A stretch of DNA of 64,000 nt, from positions 93,359-157,358 of the forward strand of contig JAPPES010000140.1 of NCBI GenBank assembly GCA_028824125.1, written 5' to 3'. Made by a program: the position numbers and the translations under genes. Position 1 is the stretch's first letter; each line of letters starts with the position of its first letter. Under the pieces are notes generated by a model. It made no database searches. It worked only from the letters and a program-made list of their open reading frames with translations, and was not told the origin of the DNA. Positions 59,075 through 64,000 of this stretch are shown in pieces. The DNA comes from Candidatus Poribacteria bacterium (GTDB lineage: Bacteria; Poribacteria; WGA-4E; WGA-3G).

Positions 59075-59875
59075 ATGAAAATTAGTAATCAAAGTATATT
59101 GATGGTCTTATGGTTAAGTATCATCATCCTTACAGTGTCAGTTGCCAGTGGAAGTTACGCTGCAGCTATTGAAAAAGATACGCTGGAGGTAGCTTACCTG
59201 TTTGACGGAAATAGTGCCGACGTTGTCAAAGATATATCTGGAAATGATCTACATGGTGCACTCACTGGGGCAAAACGTGTTGAAGGTGTGTTCGGAAAGG
59301 GTTTAGAATACGATGGTGTTGATGACAACGTTATTGTCACAGGTTTTAAAGGTATAGGTGGCACAGAACCAAGAACTACCGTCTTCTGGTTTAAATCTGA
59401 TGTAGTGCGCGAGCATTCATGGGTAAAATGGGGAATAAATTCTCCTGAACAAAAATACTACATCCGATCCCACATCCGAGGTGATGCCTGTAATTTACGG
59501 GTAGAAGTCAACGGGGGGCAAAATTTCGGGATGGACAACGTCTGCGATGGTGAATGGCACCATTGTGCGGTGGTTTTCCCGGAAGGGTCAGATGCAGTGA
59601 AAGACCATGATCTCTATGTAGACGGTAAACTTCAAAACAAAGAGGGTACCGATAAAGCTATGAACACCAATATTGATACACAAGATGTTAATATGGGTGC
59701 GCGGTTGGCTAACCACGTCTTTATGCTTGGCTCATTTGATGAAGTCGCTATCTTCAATGTAGCATTGGATTTGAATCAGATTAATGCTATCCGGAAAACT
59801 GGGTTACAAACAGCACTTGGTGTAGACCCGCAAGACAAATTAACCACACGTTGGGCAACAATTAAGAAATATTAA
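59075..59875 (+). CDS. Secreted LamG/concanavalin A-like protein with KLTTxW tail
   Basis: A 266-residue protein. A signal peptide (MVLWLSIIILTVSVASGSYA) precedes a LamG/Laminin_G_3 domain: VAYLFDGNSADVVKDISGND, GKGLEYDGVDDNVIV, DGEWHHCAVVF, DLYVDGKLQ and FDEVAIFNVAL are its typical strands. The C-terminus, DPQDKLTTRWATIKKY, resembles the tails of the two malectin-like proteins. GGAGG precedes the ATG at 59075; the ATG at 59063 overlaps that site. Its stop overlaps that of the convergent PhyH gene. Likely carbohydrate-binding outside the cytoplasm. Confidence 0.85.
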   Translation: MKISNQSILMVLWLSIIILTVSVASGSYAAAIEKDTLEVAYLFDGNSADVVKDISGNDLHGALTGAKRVEGVFGKGLEYDGVDDNVIVTGFKGIGGTEPRTTVFWFKSDVVREHSWVKWGINSPEQKYYIRSHIRGDACNLRVEVNGGQNFGMDNVCDGEWHHCAVVFPEGSDAVKDHDLYVDGKLQNKEGTDKAMNTNIDTQDVNMGARLANHVFMLGSFDEVAIFNVALDLNQINAIRKTGLQTALGVDPQDKLTTRWATIKKY

Positions 59876-60705
59876 TTCCACAAATCAAGTCCCAATAGTT
59901 TTCGCCCTAAAGGTGTCAATTCCGGTGATCCGTAGTTTTTTGCTTCCCATCCCCTTGGGTCACCGGGATAAGGCCCGTGTCCTAATGCTCTGCGCTCTCG
60001 CCAAAGCGTAAGTCGCTCTTGACGTCGTTCTTCATTCATCGGATTAGGTGCGCGATAATAGTTCATATATTGCGCTAATCTCGGTTTGTCGGAAGTATTA
60101 CGACCGTTGCCGTGTGGAAGTGCTACATGCCATATAAGGAGTGAACCCGCCTTCGCTGGCACTTGTCTGAATTTTTCCCGATATACTTCTGGCGTAAGTT
60201 CCGGTACCCATGGATTTTCTTCGTCAATCAAGGACTTATGCGCGCCGGGCCAACAGACAAAAGAACCTTGATTAGCTGCTGTATCTCTGAGGAACAAAAC
60301 ACCCTGTGTGCTGAAGTGAACCGGAAGTTTCGTGGTGTCCGCATCCCAATGATACATCCCAAGATGATCCCATTCCGGAAAATCAGGATGTTTAGGAGGT
60401 TTCATGTTGACTCTATCAATATGAACCCAAATTCGCTCTGTGCCGTATACCTCACTATAAATCTGATGAATCGGCGGATGTTGATAGACGTTCCACATGG
60501 CTTGATGAAAATACATCTCTACCATACCCGCACCGGGTTTGTGTGGTGCGCGATACCAATCATTCGGATCTGAAGAATCCATCTCCAAAAACGCGAAAAT
60601 CGCATCAACAACTGCCTCGCAAAGTTCAATCGGGACAGCATTTTCAATGACCATATAGCCGTATTCGTCAAAATGATCGTGATGTGCTTGTGTTAATATT
60701 GGCAT
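59872..60705 (-). CDS. Phytanoyl-CoA dioxygenase family protein
   Basis: A 277-residue PhyH-family oxygenase. The iron motif is complete: H119-x-D121 in GMYHWDAD, with the distal His in VALPHGNGRN and an Arg in KPRLAQYMNYYR. CWPGAHKSLI matches the family GSHK region. AAGGAAAGC precedes the ATG at 60705; the longer frame to 60765 overlaps the phosphatase gene. It starts 37 bases after the phosphatase gene on the same strand, so the two may be co-transcribed. Substrate unknown. Confidence 0.87.
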   Translation of the reverse strand: MPILTQAHHDHFDEYGYMVIENAVPIELCEAVVDAIFAFLEMDSSDPNDWYRAPHKPGAGMVEMYFHQAMWNVYQHPPIHQIYSEVYGTERIWVHIDRVNMKPPKHPDFPEWDHLGMYHWDADTTKLPVHFSTQGVLFLRDTAANQGSFVCWPGAHKSLIDEENPWVPELTPEVYREKFRQVPAKAGSLLIWHVALPHGNGRNTSDKPRLAQYMNYYRAPNPMNEERRQERLTLWRERRALGHGPYPGDPRGWEAKNYGSPELTPLGRKLLGLDLWN

Positions 60706-60742
60706 TGCTTTCCTTTTGGTGTTTTCGTGAGGTAGCAAGTTC

Positions 60743-63700
60743 TCATAGTGCTTTAATGACCACAATAGTCATATCATCGTTTTGTTGCGTGCCACCAGAA
60801 AAATCACGGACATCGTTAATAATTGCCTCAACCACCGCTTCTGCGTTCATCGTTTTATCCAGTCCCTTAATAAGGCGGGGTAAGCGGTCAGTTTCCATGT
60901 AAAGTAGGTCAGGGTTGTCCCTCTGAGATGCTTCGGTAATACCATCGCTGAAAAGAATTATTAAATTTCCGGATTTCAGTTCAATGGGAGGTGTCTCTTC
61001 ATATTCAGAAGATTTAAATGCACCTAACGGCATTCCATCTATCGTGAGTTCTTCAATATCGTTACTGCCGCGCTTGATAATAGGATAAGGGATTCCGGCG
61101 TTGGCATATCTAAATGCCTTATCCGTTGGGTCAATGGTCAGTATCGCCATTGCACAATTAGTATATTGTTGAAATCGAGGATAAAGGTTCTGGTTTAATG
61201 CCCACAACATTTCAGATGGAGACATCTCCAACTGCGCCACAGAATAAAGCGCACCAGAAGATAAAATAGCATTCATTGCCCCTTTCATACCTTTACCGGT
61301 GACATCTGCCAATACAACTGCAAGCGCGTCATTACCAAGAGGCACATAGTCAAAGAAATCCCCACTAACTGTTCGGGCGGAGATACAAACACCTGAAATC
61401 TCAAACCCCGGAACTTCAGGTGCCGTTTGCGGGATTAACCCCATCTGCATCTCTCGCGCATCGGCGAGTTCGGAAACCGCTTCTCGCTGATAGGCTAAAA
61501 CCTGTTGACGCTGGTTATAGTAGCGATAAGCAAAAATGCCACAAAGGAACAATAATACCATAATCGCGCCACCTGAAGGATAAAGTATCCATCCATTTTG
61601 GTGCCACGGTAATACAGGTAATACAACGGTCAACGTTAGACCCGCAGGGGCAGAGTAGTTTAGGTCCCGGTCAATGGAAACGACCTCAAAAGTATAAGTG
61701 CCGGGTTTGTCAAAGCTGATACTGAACGTATCTGAGCGAGTCGGTTCACGCCAATCGGAGTCAATTTCTTTAAGACGAACCCGATACTGTCGTTTTTCTT
61801 TCACGGTTTTGAAGTCGATACTGCTGTACTTGATAGTTATGCGAGTATCGGTGCTGTACTCGATAGTTACACGAGTATCGGTAGTAATATCTGTAATTGT
61901 CTCAAGAGAACCGCCTTGTGCCAATATTTTGTGGCTCTGAACTGAAACGATACGCACACGCGGTGGAACTCGATTTGGATTATACTGGGACACCCCTTCA
62001 AGTGTTGCAAACCAGAGTCTCCCGTCCGAATCTTGGCTAATTCCTACGACCCGATTACTTATGAGTCCATCTCGCGTATCTAAAGATGTCCATGAGGTGC
62101 CATTATATCGGGAGACTCCGCCGCTCTGCGTCCCAAACCAGAGAGAACCCTCTCGGTCTTGGTAAATTGAGGACACATCATTTTGTGCGAGTCCATCATC
62201 AGTTGTGAAGTTGACAAACTTTTCACCGTCATAACGAGAAACTCCACCAGTGGTTCCAAACCAAAAAAATCCATCTTGGTCTTGATGAATCGCCCATACA
62301 GAATTAGATGCGAGTCCTTTAGTGGTCGTAAAGTTGACAAACTCATTACCATCATATCGGGAGACTCCGCCGTTCTGCGTCCCAAACCAGAGGAAACCTT
62401 CCCGGTCCTGATAAATTGAGAACACACCGTTTTGCACTAATCCCTCATTGATCGTAAAGTTGACAAACTCTTCACCATCATATCGAGAAACTCCACTCAC
62501 CAAAGTTCCGAACCATAGGAATCCGTCTTGGTCTTGATAAATCGAACGTACTAAATTATGTGCGAGTCCATCATCAGTTGTAAAGTTGATAAACTTCTTC
62601 CCATCATATTGACTAATTCCGTTGTCTGTCGCAAACCAGAGGTGCCCCTCCCGATCTTGATAAATCGAACGTACTAAATTATGTGCGAGTCCATCATCAG
62701 TTGTAAAGTTGATAAACTTCTTCCCATCATATTGACTAATTCCGTTGTCTGTTCCGAACCATAAGAGTCCGTCTCGGTCTTGAAAAATGGTGGAAACAGT
62801 GTTGCCCGCGAGTCCATCAGCAGTCGTCAAGTTAATAAATCCGCTGTTATCGTATTGGCTGAGTCCCTCACTGAGACTTGAAATCCAAAAAAAACCTTCT
62901 CTGTCTTGAAAAATGGACAATACGGAGTTCGTTGCGAGTCCATCGTTGGTTGTGAAGTTGACGATCTTTTCGCCATCGTATCGAGAGATCCCATTATCCC
63001 TGGTCCCAATCCAAAGGAATCCGTCTCGGTCTTGATGGATCGTCTCAACAAGGTCACTAACAAGTCCATCCCTGGTTGTGAGGTTCACAAACTGATTACC
63101 ATCATATTGAGAAACACCGCCATCTGTCCCGAACCAAAGGAGTCCATCTTGATCTTGATGAATCGACCACACAAAATTGTGGGCGAGTCCCTTATTGGTC
63201 GTAAAGTTAACAAACTGATCACCGTCGTAGCGAGAGAGTCCCTCGAGTGTCCCGAACCATAGGAAACCCTCTCTGTCTTGATAGATTGACAATATAGAGT
63301 TAGTAATGAGTCCATCATCGATTGTGAAGTTGACAAACTCTTCACCATCATATCGAGAAACCCCATTTTTCAGAGTTCCGAACCATAGGAATCCGTCTCT
63401 GTCTTGATAGATTGACAATACGTCGTTAGCAGCGAGTCCATCATCGGTTGTAAAGTTGATAAACTTCTTCCCATCATATTGACTAATTCCGTTGTCTGTC
63501 CCAAACCATAGGAATCCGTCTCTGTCTTGATAGATTGACAATACAGTGTTGTGTGCGAGTCCATCATCAGTTGTAAAGTTGACGAACTCTTCGCCATCGT
63601 ATCGAGAAACCCCACCGTTGCGGGTGCCAAACCATAGGAATCCATCTCTGTCTTGATAAATCGACGGGACGTTGTTACTTCCTAACCCGTCAAGATAAGT

Positions 63701-64000
63701 ATAGTGCTTCCATGTCCCATGTTTGAAAGGTGGAAAACGGAAGTCAACATTCTTAAGTGTATTTTGTCTGTCAACAGAAACAATCTTGTTTGGATTTTCG
63801 CTATGCGCCTTCAAGGTGTGACAACGTAACTGATACCGTCCAGTTCTGAGATTGATGAATTTATATTGACCTCTATTATCCGAGAGGGTCGTTGCCTGTC
63901 TTTGACTGGAACCGTTTTTTTCGAGTAATAATGCTTCGACAACAACATTGACATGTGGCGTATTATCAAACTTGAACAGGGACCCAGAGATGCTAACAGC
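60743..64000 (-). CDS. Regulator-propeller/Y_Y_Y/SpoIIE phosphatase sensor protein (5' partial)
   Basis: At least 1085 residues; the frame stays open to the right edge, so the start lies outside. Residues encoded at 63815-64000 resemble a carboxypeptidase regulatory-like domain (SDNRGQYKFINLRTGRYQL). About 13 regulator-propeller repeats (SIYQDRDGFLWFGT, GVSRYDG) follow, then a Y_Y_Y domain (DFKTVKEKRQYRVRLKEID), one membrane span (GGAIMVLLFLCGIFAYRYY) and a PP2C/SpoIIE phosphatase with LADVTGKGMKGAMNA, LFSDGITEA and QNDDMTIVVI. It looks like a transmembrane sensor that dephosphorylates an anti-sigma antagonist or similar target. Confidence 0.9.
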   Translation of the reverse strand, partial: AVSISGSLFKFDNTPHVNVVVEALLLEKNGSSQRQATTLSDNRGQYKFINLRTGRYQLRCHTLKAHSENPNKIVSVDRQNTLKNVDFRFPPFKHGTWKHYTYLDGLGSNNVPSIYQDRDGFLWFGTRNGGVSRYDGEEFVNFTTDDGLAHNTVLSIYQDRDGFLWFGTDNGISQYDGKKFINFTTDDGLAANDVLSIYQDRDGFLWFGTLKNGVSRYDGEEFVNFTIDDGLITNSILSIYQDREGFLWFGTLEGLSRYDGDQFVNFTTNKGLAHNFVWSIHQDQDGLLWFGTDGGVSQYDGNQFVNLTTRDGLVSDLVETIHQDRDGFLWIGTRDNGISRYDGEKIVNFTTNDGLATNSVLSIFQDREGFFWISSLSEGLSQYDNSGFINLTTADGLAGNTVSTIFQDRDGLLWFGTDNGISQYDGKKFINFTTDDGLAHNLVRSIYQDREGHLWFATDNGISQYDGKKFINFTTDDGLAHNLVRSIYQDQDGFLWFGTLVSGVSRYDGEEFVNFTINEGLVQNGVFSIYQDREGFLWFGTQNGGVSRYDGNEFVNFTTTKGLASNSVWAIHQDQDGFFWFGTTGGVSRYDGEKFVNFTTDDGLAQNDVSSIYQDREGSLWFGTQSGGVSRYNGTSWTSLDTRDGLISNRVVGISQDSDGRLWFATLEGVSQYNPNRVPPRVRIVSVQSHKILAQGGSLETITDITTDTRVTIEYSTDTRITIKYSSIDFKTVKEKRQYRVRLKEIDSDWREPTRSDTFSISFDKPGTYTFEVVSIDRDLNYSAPAGLTLTVVLPVLPWHQNGWILYPSGGAIMVLLFLCGIFAYRYYNQRQQVLAYQREAVSELADAREMQMGLIPQTAPEVPGFEISGVCISARTVSGDFFDYVPLGNDALAVVLADVTGKGMKGAMNAILSSGALYSVAQLEMSPSEMLWALNQNLYPRFQQYTNCAMAILTIDPTDKAFRYANAGIPYPIIKRGSNDIEELTIDGMPLGAFKSSEYEETPPIELKSGNLIILFSDGITEASQRDNPDLLYMETDRLPRLIKGLDKTMNAEAVVEAIINDVRDFSGGTQQNDDMTIVVIKAL
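62532..62755 (-). repeat. Near-identical propeller repeat units in DNA
   Basis: Two successive repeat units, at about 62532-62630 and 62657-62755, are almost identical over about 100 bases, and another close relative lies at 63410-63510. The repeat period is 123-126 bases, equal to one propeller unit. Confidence 0.75.

Noticed and set aside
62080-63645. Regularly spaced repeats that could suggest a CRISPR array
   Set aside because: The period is 123-126 bases and matches propeller units in a continuous reading frame; there are no short identical repeats with unique spacers.
1-64000. tRNA, rRNA or tmRNA genes
   Set aside because: I looked for TTCGAAT-type T-loops with paired arms and for rRNA-like blocks and found none that fold convincingly; a tRNAscan-type search would be decisive.

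Overview
The window looks like a chromosomal segment of a Gram-negative-type bacterium outside the well-studied phyla. Its protein families resemble those of Candidatus Poribacteria (sponge-associated or free-living marine lineages): three phytanoyl-CoA dioxygenase-like proteins, three enolase-superfamily dehydratases, a sulfatase, a CRTAC1/FG-GAP protein, a LamG protein, malectin-like proteins, WD40 and regulator-propeller proteins, and secreted proteins sharing a C-terminal KLTTxW tail. The assignment rests on recalled family content, not a search, so it is tentative. I see no rRNA, tRNA or CRISPR array.

Layout. 1-6961: edge of an AAA-like gene, beta-helix protein, class III aminotransferase, small coiled-coil membrane protein, then a PhyH/enolase-superfamily catabolic cluster. 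7033-9877: dapA, dapF and dusB. 9827-11165: a tandemly duplicated toxin-antitoxin locus fused to the dusB operon. 11187-13346: a large nested palindrome, argG with a predicted leaderless transcript, and a hicBA pair with a palindromic operator. 13380-22310: MoxR ATPase, WD40 protein, sulfatase, SRPBCC protein, diheme cytochrome, second PhyH and third enolase-superfamily enzyme. 22617-31975: Uma2 protein, purD, a RelA-RIS/DUF2250 fusion, VWA protein, SDR, small unknown proteins, polyprenyl synthase and a tagatose-bisphosphate-aldolase-like enzyme. 32908-39933: two LptF/LptG permeases, a methyltransferase, queG, a DUF1611 protein, rimI and an isochorismatase-like hydrolase. 40236-44057: two malectin-like paralogues and a CRTAC1 protein. 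44157-47484: a compact cysteine operon (rrf2-cysK-APS reductase-MoaD-like carrier-JAMM/NIL protease). 47977-51818: LON-domain protein, CDP-alcohol phosphatidyltransferase, two unknowns and an FAD oxidoreductase. 52030-54427: a decayed IS3 element abutting a DNA methyltransferase operon. 54522-64000: a double-propeller lipoprotein, a phosphotransferase, LamG protein, third PhyH and a very large propeller/SpoIIE phosphatase that runs off the right edge.

The most coherent system is the cysteine operon. A ubiquitin-like sulfur carrier carries extra residues after its Gly-Gly and is encoded next to a JAMM protease that could trim them, with cysteine synthase, a four-cysteine APS reductase and an Rrf2 regulator. 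A consensus promoter there holds a perfect 19-bp direct repeat. This resembles the mycobacterial CysO/Mec+ route, with a JAMM-NIL fusion as an unusual part.

Intergenic DNA is crowded with non-coding repeats: short elements with TATAGT-type terminal inverted repeats (MITE-like), elements with GGACTTACGCA ends, a dispersed ATCAACGGTATGAA palindrome module, and a GTCCCTACGGGAC palindrome. Several promoters match TTGACA-17-TATAAT closely, and two place the predicted start of transcription on the ATG.
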